Below, in pieces: positions 31,301 through 37,860 of a DNA stretch of 49,267 bases (position 1 is the first letter of the stretch; each line of letters starts with the position of its first letter). The notes beneath the pieces were generated by a model that ran no database searches, was not told the origin of the DNA, and saw only the letters and a list, made by a program, of their open reading frames with translations. This stretch comes from UBA2943 sp946534895 (GTDB lineage: Bacteria; Bacillota; Clostridia; Christensenellales; Aristaeellaceae): assembly GCA_946534895.1 (NCBI GenBank), contig CAMNDE010000017.1:1-49267 (forward strand), written 5' to 3'. Position numbers and translations under genes: made by a program.

Positions 31301-31477
31301 GGGTGCGGGATAGGCGATCTGCGCCGGGGGTACTTCCCGGACTGTCTGACTTTCTGCTTCTGCCGGTCTGGAATTCCTGCTGCGCCGATGGCGCTGAACC
31401 GGGACTTCCATGACCTGAACCTGTTTCGTCGGCTCGTCTACCGGCTGAACGTTCGGTTCATTCTGTAAATCGCTCAA
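28319..31477 (-). CDS. Membrane-anchored PQQ-type beta-propeller protein
   Basis: A 1052-residue protein not assigned to a known pathway. A basic, Gln/Pro/Arg-rich cytoplasmic tail (about 1-130) is followed by one membrane helix (ILLIILIVLLIIGLLVLGL, about 138-157). Two Ig-like beta domains come next (about 185-290 and 310-415; both hold the APVNVAFS/APAEVTFT pattern). A long acidic Ala/Pro/Glu linker (about 420-550) leads to a PQQ-like beta-propeller (about 576-1050), with blades such as VIVAGEDGNIYFLDLETGEP and VFALDKESGEVMWTKRLDVY. Propeller repeats of this type occur in BamB-like and sensor proteins and need not bind PQQ. The start is TTG at 31477 with AAAGGAG upstream; the next in-frame ATG is about 22 codons on. 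It has its own promoter. Confidence 0.82.
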   Translation of the reverse strand: MSDLQNEPNVQPVDEPTKQVQVMEVPVQRHRRSRNSRPAEAESQTVREVPPAQIAYPAPQQRASTPRPQALQRVTQDQAQKSENSRNIRRPVQESGYSQRRPLGTAGENESTPARPPLGPRGVRNPSEEEEAPKRGISRILLIILIVLLIIGLLVLGLHLIPENAQGFLGDVKRTVSSTLGRSAAPTEEPVPQVTIGAYQFRSDTVSGYAPAEVTFTLSSGSQFEDARLLDMDGRVVDSYVFRSEQDDGSVQWSLIATFENAYFGPVTAQLLAEGVWQDTGEEIPISIQEQTVRETSTEPPVSEAPAAVAMLVNDFSGSPSQGTAPVNVAFSMTTSLSVTNVRLVDDMDQPLEAESLVLVDNTNTRVWALNYTFDEGYNGVIYAQILNNGEWVNSGKTCTLQIKEPLEPVLTPAPVETVVPVVEAAVTEDADAYDLVPEDTEAAVDETAEPEPTLRPEAQGFALPMEVSPTPAPEGAEAADVVDEAAVDADPDAVTADADWTEPAVDAAEETAAPEAAVVAEAEPAEEAEPTPVPRLTAEAAESADPSLIKTSVIYNGTKKVSSYDRSAGDILDMPAADAYARQPYGVMTFRGSSFRQNAAEGTVPSLSSMEVLWRANASSVRGSGSTYYGIGWTGQPLIIKWSKEVRELSNILDEKKNTKALREVIVAGEDGNIYFLDLETGEPTRDVIELGYPMRGTPSVHSMGYPVMSVGQYARKMAKKTGDIGMRVYNLLTQKQSFLLDGLDGKLDRPYYSVGSFETSSLFDYNSDSMVSIGTNGMLYVTKLNTDIDRNSGTMTVKPDTVSLKTKASGESDKQVAVESSMAAYQQYVFYADMGGYLRCVDTSSMTTVWAVDTGDSVEASIALDLDEQGQLWLYTANTLQQRKKGDCHIRCYNAMTGEMRWEYAVTVDKASKKNGNVIGGFRASPVVGTGMLKDMVFFTASSVTSVGSSASPSMVFALDKESGEVMWTKRLDVYTYASPVAVYTEDGQAFLIQPDSSGILHLLDGMSGSEVSSLQLEGTINASPAVYKDTLVIGTQGKDTSYIYGISLK

Positions 31478-31513
31478 AGTCCTTTTCTCCTTTGCGATAT
31501 TTTCACGGATGCC

Positions 31514-31542
31514 ATTATATCGCTAATTCCCGACCTTCTCAA
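31514..31542 (-). promoter_or_regulatory. Promoter of the beta-propeller gene
   Basis: Minus strand: TTGAGA (31537-31542), 17 bases, TATAAT (31514-31519), about 37 bp upstream of the TTG start. Confidence 0.85.
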
Positions 31543-31584
31543 GTCGCAGCCCGGCCTTTGACCGTATTGCGCGCGTCATGCGCA

Positions 31585-31613
31585 CAAAAAAACCGCCGGA
31601 AACATCCGACGGT
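31585..31613 (-). terminator. Terminator after rpmJ, end of the ribosomal cluster
   Basis: Minus strand: ACCGTCGGA and TCCGGCGGT (one wobble pair, loop TGTT) run into TTTTTTTG. It lies 23 bp after the rpmJ stop and separates the cluster from the beta-propeller gene. Confidence 0.92.
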
Positions 31614-31636
31614 AATATGCCTTGTAAGGCGCAGTT

Positions 31637-31750
31637 TCAGCCCTGGCGCTGCTTGTGCTTGGGATTCTCGCAGATCACCATGACGCGACCCTTGCGCTTG
31701 ATAATTTTACATTTCTCACAAATCGGCTTTACAGACGGCCTGACTTTCAT
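31637..31750 (-). CDS. rpmJ: 50S ribosomal protein L36
   Basis: A 37-residue small zinc-ribbon protein of the large subunit. The sequence opens MKVRPSVKPICEKCKIIKRK and ends KHKQRQG; Cys 11, Cys 14, Cys 27 and His 32 form the zinc site, so this is the zinc-binding paralogue. The start ATG at 31750 has AAAGGAGGAATTTCC upstream. It follows infA by 22 bp. It is the last gene of this cluster: a strong terminator comes directly after, where rpsM would be expected. Confidence 0.97.
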   Translation of the reverse strand: MKVRPSVKPICEKCKIIKRKGRVMVICENPKHKQRQG

Positions 31751-31772
31751 GGAAATTCCTCCTTTGGTTTTC

Positions 31773-31994
31773 TCAGCTCTTGCTGCGCCAGGTGATCCGA
31801 CCGCGGGTCAGATCATAGGGCGAAAGCTCGACAGTAACTTTATCACCGGGATAGATGCGGATAAAATTCTGGCGCATCTTTCCCGAGATATGCGCCATTA
31901 TCTGGTGGCCGTTGGGCAGCTCCACCCGGAACATGGCATTGGGAAGGGCCTCAACGACCTTTCCATCCATTTCGATGACGTCATCCTTTGACAA
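31773..31994 (-). CDS. infA: Translation initiation factor IF-1
   Basis: A 73-residue OB-fold protein that binds the A site of the 30S subunit during initiation. It matches IF-1 almost end to end: SKDDVIEMDGKVVEALPNA, FRVELPNGH, MAHISGKMR and GDKVTVELSPYDLTRGRI. The start is a TTG at 31994 (the usual MSKDD start position), with GGAGG nine bases upstream; no in-frame ATG precedes it without running into the previous gene. A TTG start on an initiation-factor gene could make its own translation sensitive to initiation conditions. It lies between the KOW protein and rpmJ. Confidence 0.96.
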   Translation of the reverse strand: MSKDDVIEMDGKVVEALPNAMFRVELPNGHQIMAHISGKMRQNFIRIYPGDKVTVELSPYDLTRGRITWRSKS

Positions 31995-31998
31995 GTTT

Positions 31999-32295
31999 TC
32001 AGTCCTCCTTGCACAGGGGCCGTTCCAGGCCATATCCGTGCTCTTCCAGAAACTTCCGGATATCGCTGTCCAGCAGATGTCCGCTGGGCCACGCGGCGTC
32101 CAGATCCATCCGAGCGGGTCTGGCCTTTACATGCTTTACTTTCTTTTTCTTCAGATGATCCAGTTTCCGGGTCAGGCCGTCGGCCATCATCACAAACTGT
32201 TCATCTTCCACCCGGATCACCACAAAGCTGCGGCCCCTGTCGCGTCCCTGACGGGATGTGACCACGGTTCCGGGCAGTACAGGAAGCTGGTCCAT
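31999..32295 (-). CDS. KOW domain RNA-binding protein (L14e-like)
   Basis: A 98-residue basic protein of the family always found between map and infA in many clostridia. The N-terminal KOW motif is LPGTVVTSRQGRDRGRSFVVI (about 8-28 when counted with the preceding residues), followed by a lysine cluster HLKKKKVKHVKARP. It probably binds ribosomal RNA, but its function is not established. Start and stop are coupled: the map stop and this ATG share one base (TAATG). It ends four bases before the infA TTG codon, so the infA ribosome site lies inside this gene. Confidence 0.9.
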   Translation of the reverse strand: MDQLPVLPGTVVTSRQGRDRGRSFVVIRVEDEQFVMMADGLTRKLDHLKKKKVKHVKARPARMDLDAAWPSGHLLDSDIRKFLEEHGYGLERPLCKED

Positions 32296-33074
32296 TATTC
32301 TTCCTCCTTCCAGACAAAGCCGGGCAGAGTCAGAATCTCAGGCAGCCGGTCTTCAAAGATGGCGATAGTGTGCTCGTAATGGGAAGCCTTCAGGCCGTCC
32401 CGGGTTCTGACGCACCAGCCATCCTCCTCATCGGTCTCCACATGCCAGTCCCCCATACAGACCATGGGTTCGATGGCTATGGTCATTCCCTTCCGCATGG
32501 GAAGTCCGCAGCCCGCAAATCCGAAATTGTACACATACGGATCCTCGTGCATGTCGCGTCCGATACCATGCCCGGACAGATCACGCACCACACTGAACCC
32601 ATGTTCATGGGCCAGGCTTTCCACGGCGGAACCGATGTCCCCCAGCCGCTTTCCCGCCACCGCCTGTCTGGCGCCGGCAAAGAAGCAGGCCTCTGTGGTT
32701 TCAATCAGTTCCCGGTCACGATCGGAAATCCTGCCCACGCCCACTGTCAGTGCACTGTCAGCCTGCCACCCGTTCAGGCACAGGCCGCAGTCCATGGAGA
32801 TCAGTGAGCCTTCCTGAAGAATGGTGTCTTCGGAAGGGATGCCGTGTACGACCACTTCATCAATGCTTGTGCAGAGCGAAGCCGGGTACCCTTCATATCC
32901 CAGAAAGGATGGAGTGGCACCGCCATCGCGGATCAGCTTCTCAGCCAGATCGTTCAGCTCCATGGTACTTATGCCGGGCACAACTGCTTTCCTGACCGTG
33001 CTGAGCACTTCGTAGAGCAGCTTCCCGGCTTTTCTCATGCCTTCGATCTGTGCTTCATTCTTAATGGTAATCAT
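32295..33074 (-). CDS. map: Methionine aminopeptidase, type I
   Basis: A 259-residue cytosolic metalloprotease removing the initiator Met from new proteins. Metal ligands are visible in order: Asp in SMDCG, Asp in QADSALT, His in SGHGIG, Glu in IEPM and Glu in YEHTIAIF. The pita-bread fold region is full length with no extra zinc-finger extension. The start ATG at 33074 overlaps the adk stop by four bases (ATGA), so the two are coupled. The adk-map pair inside the spc cluster is the standard Firmicutes arrangement. Confidence 0.96.
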   Translation of the reverse strand: MITIKNEAQIEGMRKAGKLLYEVLSTVRKAVVPGISTMELNDLAEKLIRDGGATPSFLGYEGYPASLCTSIDEVVVHGIPSEDTILQEGSLISMDCGLCLNGWQADSALTVGVGRISDRDRELIETTEACFFAGARQAVAGKRLGDIGSAVESLAHEHGFSVVRDLSGHGIGRDMHEDPYVYNFGFAGCGLPMRKGMTIAIEPMVCMGDWHVETDEEDGWCVRTRDGLKASHYEHTIAIFEDRLPEILTLPGFVWKEEE

Positions 33075-33700
33075 GCATTCGTCCCGATAGCTTCCATGAT
33101 CTCGGCATAAACTTCCTGCTGATCCTTGGCGCCGTCGAACTTCTTCAGCTTGCCCCTGGCTTCATAGAAGGCAATCAGAGGCTGGGTCTGATCGTGATAT
33201 ACCTTGAGACGGTTGAGCACGGTTTCCGGTGCATCGTCCTTGCGCTGAATGAGTTCAGCGCCGCACTTTTCGCACTTGGTGCTGCCGTTGAGCATATTCA
33301 CATGATAGGTGGCCCCGCAGGCAGGGCAGACCCGCCGGCCGGACAGACGATTGATCAGCACTTCATCAGACACGTTCAGTTCCAGAACCAGATCGATATC
33401 CGCGATCCCTTCCAAGGCTTCAGCCTGAGGAATGGTACGCGGGAACCCGTCGAGAATATAACCGTTGGCACAGTCGTCCTGAGCAAGGCGCTCCCGGATG
33501 ATCGCCACAAGAATCTCATCGGGCACCAGCTGGCCGGCGTCCATGTAGGACTTGGCTTTCATGCCGGTTTCCGTTCCGTTCTTGATGGCATTGCGCAGAA
33601 TGTCACCGGTGGAAATCTGGGGGATATTCAGGGCCTCACAGATCTGCACAGCCTGAGTGCCTTTGCCTGCGCCGGGAGGTCCCAGAAAGATCATATTCAT
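33071..33700 (-). CDS. adk: Adenylate kinase
   Basis: A 209-residue enzyme converting AMP and ATP to two ADP. The P-loop GPPGAGKGTQ is near residue 8, the AMP site has STGDILRNAI, and DGFPRT follows. The long-form LID holds a four-Cys zinc site: CPACG and CEKCG, a Gram-positive feature. The start MNMIFLG at 33700 has AAAGGAG eight bases upstream; a second ATG lies two codons on. The 117-bp gap after secY is the largest in this part of the cluster and holds a strong hairpin (33779-33806), so adk-map-KOW-infA-rpmJ may be partly separately controlled. Confidence 0.96.
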   Translation of the reverse strand: MNMIFLGPPGAGKGTQAVQICEALNIPQISTGDILRNAIKNGTETGMKAKSYMDAGQLVPDEILVAIIRERLAQDDCANGYILDGFPRTIPQAEALEGIADIDLVLELNVSDEVLINRLSGRRVCPACGATYHVNMLNGSTKCEKCGAELIQRKDDAPETVLNRLKVYHDQTQPLIAFYEARGKLKKFDGAKDQQEVYAEIMEAIGTNA

Positions 33701-33749
33701 TCTGAAGCTCCTTTCCTGCTTATGCACAAGAATGCAGTGACTGATATGG

Positions 33750-33761
33750 AAGGCATGCCTT
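33750..33761. repeat. 12-bp palindrome between secY and adk
   Basis: AAGGCATGCCTT is a perfect palindrome about 50 bp upstream of the adk start. It might be an operator or a weak hairpin; no promoter elements were found beside it. Confidence 0.25.
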
Positions 33762-33778
33762 ACCATCATCAGCAAGGC

Positions 33779-33806
33779 GTGCGCTGTGCCTCTCGGCACA
33801 GCGCAC
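33779..33806 (-). other. Strong hairpin between secY and adk
   Basis: GTGCGCTGTGCC and GGCACAGCGCAC form a perfect 12-bp stem around a 4-base loop, 12 bp after the secY stop. No T-run follows, so it is not a simple terminator; an RNA processing, stability or attenuation element is more likely. Confidence 0.7.
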
Positions 33807-33817
33807 GGTTACAATGC

Positions 33818-35095
33818 TTACATGAAACCGCCTTTTTCCACGTCCATCTCGATACCGCGGACACTCATCTCGCCCTGGATGGTGCGGATGGATTCCAGTG
33901 CCACGCTCACAGCGATCAGAATGGAAGATGCCGCAAAGGGCACGCTCGCATTCAGGCCTCTGGTGATCAGAGAAGGCACAGCGGACAGAACTGCCAGATA
34001 CAGAGCTGCAAACAGATTCAGTCTTCCGACGATGGTCTGCAGATAGTTCTTCATGTTCCGGCCGCGCTGACCGGGGATGGTTGCACCCTGCATGATCAGC
34101 TGATCAGCCTGCTTCTGAGGATCGAAGGAGATGGAGGAGTAGAAATAGGTAAAGCCGATAATGAGCAGAGCGGAGAGCAGCAGATACAGCCAGCTGCCGT
34201 TGCTCATGTTTCTCAGCCACCACTGGGTGAATCCGCCGTTTGCCTTGGGATCAACCAGCTGGATAATGGTGGAAGGGAACGCCAGGAAAGAGTAGGCGAA
34301 GATCAGAGGCATAACGCCCACGGAAACGACCTTCAGGGTCAGTCTGGTGTTCTGTCCGCCATAGACGCGGCGGCCCTTGGTCTGCTTGGCGATCTGCAGA
34401 GGAATTCTGCGCTCGCCCAGTTCCACAAAGGTCACCAGGACAGTCATGATGATGGCTACCACGATGATCACAACCAGGTTGACCCAGCCGGAGGTGGTGC
34501 CGTTGGCTGTCGCGTTGGTGAATCCGGCCACAATACCGTTGAAGAGGTTGGAGATGATACCCACAAAGATCAGCAGGGAGATACCGTTTCCGATACCCTT
34601 GTCGGTGATCTGCTCACCCAGCCACATGGCGAAGGCGGTACCGCCGGCCATGGACACGCCGACCAGAATGTAGTTTATCCAGCCGCTCTTCATGTAGTTC
34701 AGGCCAGCCACCAGGCCGATGGCCTGCAGGGCTGCCAGACCCACGGTTACATAGCGCGTGATCCGGTTGATCTTTTCACGGCCCGCTCCCGATTCATCCT
34801 GGCTCAGTCTCTCCAGAGCCGGAATGGCAATGCAGAGGAGCTGCATGATAATGGAAGCGTTGATGTAGGGTGTAATACCCATGGCCATGATGGTCATGTT
34901 GGAGAAGCTGTTACCGGTCATCATGTTGACCAGCTGCAGCAGAGGAAGATCCATGGAGGATCCAAGTCTGGTCTTATCAATACCGGGAGCCGGAATCACG
35001 GAAACCAGACGATAGATCAGGAGCATCAGGAAAGTGTAAAGCAGCTTTTTCCGGATCTCCTTGTTGGCCCACATCCGTTTCAGACTGTCCAGCAT
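33818..35095 (-). CDS. secY: Preprotein translocase channel subunit SecY
   Basis: A 425-residue ten-helix membrane protein forming the Sec export channel with SecE. Typical pieces: ITPYINASIIMQLL (second helix), GLAALQAIG, the loop GERRIPLQ with basic residues that contact the ribosome and SecA, RRVYGGQNTRLTLKV, and a C-terminal DFVEKGGFM-like end. The start ATG at 35095 follows the rplO stop by one base and uses GAGGTGATC, a near-perfect ribosome site, inside the end of rplO. So secY is translationally coupled to L15. Confidence 0.97.
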   Translation of the reverse strand: MLDSLKRMWANKEIRKKLLYTFLMLLIYRLVSVIPAPGIDKTRLGSSMDLPLLQLVNMMTGNSFSNMTIMAMGITPYINASIIMQLLCIAIPALERLSQDESGAGREKINRITRYVTVGLAALQAIGLVAGLNYMKSGWINYILVGVSMAGGTAFAMWLGEQITDKGIGNGISLLIFVGIISNLFNGIVAGFTNATANGTTSGWVNLVVIIVVAIIMTVLVTFVELGERRIPLQIAKQTKGRRVYGGQNTRLTLKVVSVGVMPLIFAYSFLAFPSTIIQLVDPKANGGFTQWWLRNMSNGSWLYLLLSALLIIGFTYFYSSISFDPQKQADQLIMQGATIPGQRGRNMKNYLQTIVGRLNLFAALYLAVLSAVPSLITRGLNASVPFAASSILIAVSVALESIRTIQGEMSVRGIEMDVEKGGFM

Positions 35096-35096
35096 A

Positions 35097-35537
35097 TCAG
35101 ATCACCTCGGCTTTCCCGCCGAGAGCCTCGATCTTTTCCTTTGCAGAGGCGGTGAACTTGGCGGCTTTGACGGTCAATTTCTTGGTCAATTCACCGTCGC
35201 CCATGATCTTAACGCCATCCTGGACCTTTTTAATGATGCCTGCATCCAGCAATGCCTTGGTGTCAACCACAGCACCGTCTTCAAAATCATTGAGACGTTC
35301 CACATTGATGGCTACATATTCATTGCCGAAGATATTGGTGAAACCCTTTTTCGGAACGCGGCGATACAGAGGCATCTGGCCGCCTTCGAAACCGGGGCGC
35401 TTGCCGCCGCCGGAGCGGGCTTTGGCGCCTTTGTGGCCCTTGCCGGAGGTCTTACCCAGTCCGGAACCCACGCCACGACCAAGACGCTTCTGAGCAGTGG
35501 TCGATCCCTCAGCGGGACACAGCTCGTGCAGTTTCAT
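35097..35537 (-). CDS. rplO: 50S ribosomal protein L15
   Basis: A 146-residue large-subunit protein. The N-terminal MKLHELCPAEGS and the Gly/Arg/Lys-rich tail GRGVGSGLGKTSGKGHKG that threads into 23S rRNA are present, followed by the GGQMPLYRRVPKKGF segment and a folded C-terminal domain. The start at 35537 is set by GGAGGG upstream; an earlier in-frame codon is unsupported. It lies between rpmD (13-bp gap) and secY, to which it is coupled. Confidence 0.97.
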   Translation of the reverse strand: MKLHELCPAEGSTTAQKRLGRGVGSGLGKTSGKGHKGAKARSGGGKRPGFEGGQMPLYRRVPKKGFTNIFGNEYVAINVERLNDFEDGAVVDTKALLDAGIIKKVQDGVKIMGDGELTKKLTVKAAKFTASAKEKIEALGGKAEVI

Positions 35538-35550
35538 GGGAATTCCCTCC

Positions 35551-35733
35551 TTACTCGTTGACTTCTTCAACCTTCACCATGTGCTTCACGGCGAAGATCT
35601 GCCCGCGGACGCAGGCATTATCGGGACGGATGACAGTCTGTCCAACCTTCTTCAGGCCAATGGCTGCCACGGTCGCCTTGTGCTTAGGCAGGGAGGCGAT
35701 CGGTGATTTGATCAAGGTAATCTTGAGCTTCAT
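35551..35733 (-). CDS. rpmD: 50S ribosomal protein L30
   Basis: A 60-residue large-subunit protein. Typical motifs: LKITLIKSPIASLPKHKATV, then GLKKVGQTVIRPDNACVRGQI, ending in the acidic VEEVNE tail common in clostridia. The start ATG at 35733 has GAGGAGG upstream. It lies between rpsE and rplO with short gaps of about 14 bp on each side. Confidence 0.97.
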   Translation of the reverse strand: MKLKITLIKSPIASLPKHKATVAAIGLKKVGQTVIRPDNACVRGQIFAVKHMVKVEEVNE

Positions 35734-35747
35734 CGTCTATTTCCTCC

Positions 35748-36251
35748 TCAGTCAAGCAGTTCTTCCACGGTCTTGCCACGCATCTTGGCAACTTCCTCAG
35801 GGCTGCGCAGCAGCTTGAGGGCTTCCAGAGTGGCTTTCACCATGTTGATGGGGTTATTGGTACCAAAGGACTTGGTCCGGATGTCCTTTACGCCGGCCAT
35901 TTCCAGAACCGCACGGCATGCACCGCCGGCGATAACGCCGGTACCTTCGGGAGCGGGCAGCAGCACAACCTTGGCCGTGCTGTAGTAGCCAGTGGTCTCA
36001 TGAGGAATGGTGGTTCCGCTCAGCGGCACATTCACCATGGCCTTCTTGGCATCTTCATTGGCCTTCCGAATGGCTTCCGGAATTTCCACGGCCTTGCCCA
36101 TGCCGGCTCCCACATGACCCTGCTCGTCGCCTACGACAACCAGTGCGGAGAACCTGGCATTGCGGCCGCCCTTGACGGTCTTGGACACGCGGTTGACAGC
36201 AACCAGACGGTCCTTGTATTCGCTATTCTGTTCGTAGCGTTGCATCGGCAT
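35748..36251 (-). CDS. rpsE: 30S ribosomal protein S5
   Basis: A 167-residue small-subunit protein involved in decoding fidelity and mRNA unwinding. The double-stranded-RNA-binding domain is at about 14-80 (DRLVAVNRVSKTVKGGRNARFSA motif in pieces). It is followed by GTGVIAGGACRAVLEMAGV and the KSFGTNNPINMVKATLEAL segment. The start ATG at 36251 has GGAGG upstream; a second ATG two codons in is possible. The gene lies 18 bp after rplR. Confidence 0.97.
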   Translation of the reverse strand: MPMQRYEQNSEYKDRLVAVNRVSKTVKGGRNARFSALVVVGDEQGHVGAGMGKAVEIPEAIRKANEDAKKAMVNVPLSGTTIPHETTGYYSTAKVVLLPAPEGTGVIAGGACRAVLEMAGVKDIRTKSFGTNNPINMVKATLEALKLLRSPEEVAKMRGKTVEELLD

Positions 36252-36269
36252 TGCGTGTGTCCTCCTTCT

Positions 36270-36638
36270 TTAGAATTCAAGTCCGGCTTCGCGGGCGCCC
36301 GCTGCCACTTCCGCAACGCGGCCAGTGTACACATAGCCGCCACGGTCGAAGACAACCGCCTTGATACCGGCCTGGACAGCACGCTCGCCGATGAGCTTGC
36401 CAACCAGTTTGGCAGCACCCTTCTTGTCCACATCATCGAGCTGACCCTTGATCTGCTCATCCAGCGTGGATGCGCTCACCAGGGTAACACCTTTGGTGTC
36501 ATCAATGATCTGAGCCTGAATGTGCTTGTTGGAACGATAGACGCTGAGACGCGGCATTTCGGGGGTGCCGCTGATCTTCTTGCGCACACGCTCGTGACGA
36601 ATTTCACGAACCTCATTACGGTCGCGCTTTTTGAACAT
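36270..36638 (-). CDS. rplR: 50S ribosomal protein L18
   Basis: A 122-residue protein that binds 5S rRNA with L5. The basic N-terminus MFKKRDRNEVREIRHERVR leads into TPEMPRLSVYRSNKHIQAQII, then the C-terminal VVFDRGGYVYTGRVAEVAAGAREAGLEF is nearly invariant in the family. The start ATG at 36638 has AGGGAG about ten bases upstream. It sits between rplF and rpsE. Confidence 0.97.
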   Translation of the reverse strand: MFKKRDRNEVREIRHERVRKKISGTPEMPRLSVYRSNKHIQAQIIDDTKGVTLVSASTLDEQIKGQLDDVDKKGAAKLVGKLIGERAVQAGIKAVVFDRGGYVYTGRVAEVAAGAREAGLEF

Positions 36639-36656
36639 TTGCAGTCACTCCCTCTC

Positions 36657-37205
36657 TTACTTCTTACCGGTCTTGCCTTCCTTGCGGCGGATATGCTCAC
36701 CCTGATACTTGATGCCCTTGCCCAGGTAGGGTTCAGGCTTGCGGATGGCACGGATGTCAGCGGCCATGTTGCCCACAGCCTGCTTGCTCATGCCTTCCAC
36801 CACGATGGTCGTATCATTGGGGGTCTTGAAGGCCAGGCCTTCAGGAGCATCCAGATGGACGGGGTGAGAGAAACCAATGTTGATTTCAATGCTCTTGCCG
36901 TTACCTTCTGCCTTCGCCTTGTAACCGGTGCCGACCATTTCCAGAGTCTTGGAAAAGCCTTCGGTCACACCCACGACCATGTTGTGCAGCAGGGCACGAT
37001 ACAGACCGTGGAACGCTTTGTTCTGCTTTTCATCGTTGGGGCGGCTGAGGGTCAGAACATTCCCCTCCTGCTTTACGGTAATATTACTGTTCACCTGCTG
37101 GGTGAGGGTGCCTTTCGGACCCTTTACAGTGACCATGTTGTTATCGCCAACAGTTACCGTCACGCCCGCGGGAACCTGGATCGGAAGTCTTCCGATACGA
37201 GACAT
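36657..37205 (-). CDS. rplF: 50S ribosomal protein L6
   Basis: A 182-residue two-domain protein near the sarcin-ricin loop and factor-binding site. Hallmarks: MSRIGRLPIQVPAGVTV, VKGPKGTLTQ, and the C-terminal signature PEPYLGKGIKYQGEHIRRKEGK. The start at 37205 is chosen because GGAGGTGTGAAT places the site seven bases upstream; a GTG two codons earlier overlaps that site. The gene is between rpsH and rplR. Confidence 0.97.
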   Translation of the reverse strand: MSRIGRLPIQVPAGVTVTVGDNNMVTVKGPKGTLTQQVNSNITVKQEGNVLTLSRPNDEKQNKAFHGLYRALLHNMVVGVTEGFSKTLEMVGTGYKAKAEGNGKSIEINIGFSHPVHLDAPEGLAFKTPNDTTIVVEGMSKQAVGNMAADIRAIRKPEPYLGKGIKYQGEHIRRKEGKTGKK

Positions 37206-37229
37206 ATTCACACCTCCATGACGTGTCGG

Positions 37230-37631
37230 TTACCAGACCATGGCGAGCACTTCGCCGCCAAGATTGTTCTTTCTGGCATTCTTGTCGGTCATCAGGCCCT
37301 TGCTGGTGCTGATGATGGCAATTCCCAGGCCGCCGAGGACCTTGGGCATATCTTCACACTTGCTGTACACACGAAGACCAGGCTTGCTGATCCGTTTGAG
37401 TCCGGCAATAACAGGGGTCTGCTTGCCGTTGACATACTTCAGGGTGATCTTCAGGGTACCCTGAACATTGTCATCGATCACATCGAATGCCTTGATATAG
37501 CCTTCATCCAGCAGAATCTTGGCGATAGCCTTCTTGGTCTTGCTGGCAGGCATCTCGACCGTATCATGCTTTGCTACCTGAGCGTTGCGGATGCGGGTGA
37601 GCATATCGGCAATGGGATCATTCACAACCAT
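37230..37631 (-). CDS. rpsH: 30S ribosomal protein S8
   Basis: A 133-residue primary 16S rRNA-binding protein; in E. coli S8 represses its own spc operon. Motifs: DPIADMLTRIRNAQVAKHDTV and the C-terminal STSKGLMTDKNARKNNLGGEVLA. The start ATG at 37631 has AAGGAGG upstream. It follows rpsN by 29 bp. Confidence 0.97.
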   Translation of the reverse strand: MVVNDPIADMLTRIRNAQVAKHDTVEMPASKTKKAIAKILLDEGYIKAFDVIDDNVQGTLKITLKYVNGKQTPVIAGLKRISKPGLRVYSKCEDMPKVLGGLGIAIISTSKGLMTDKNARKNNLGGEVLAMVW

Positions 37632-37660
37632 GATGGAACCTCCTTCCGTTTTCTCCCCGC

Positions 37661-37846
37661 TTACCAGCTGGCCTTGCGGACACCGGGGATTTGGCCCTTA
37701 TAGGCCAGCTCTCTGAAGCAGATACGGCATACGCCATACTTGCGAAGTACCGAGTGCGGGCGGCCGCAGAGGCGGCAGCGTGTATAAGCACGGGTGGAGT
37801 ACTTCGGCGTTCTTTGCTGCTTGAGTTTCATACTCGTCTTAGCCAC
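37661..37846 (-). CDS. rpsN: 30S ribosomal protein S14, zinc type (type Z)
   Basis: A 61-residue short S14 with a zinc site, CRLCG (Cys 24, 27) and CRICF (Cys 40, 43), and the closing motif RELAYKGQIPGVRKASW. The short zinc form is typical of Firmicutes main operons; a long zinc-free copy, if any, is elsewhere. The start is GTG at 37846 with AAGGAGG upstream; the ATG at codon 6 is too far from the site. It follows rplE by 14 bp. Confidence 0.97.
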   Translation of the reverse strand: MAKTSMKLKQQRTPKYSTRAYTRCRLCGRPHSVLRKYGVCRICFRELAYKGQIPGVRKASW

Positions 37847-37860
37847 GATTTAATTCCTCC

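Noticed and set aside
33194..35155. Plus-strand open frame of 653 codons
   Set aside because: It is antisense to adk and secY, with His/Gln-rich shadow composition.
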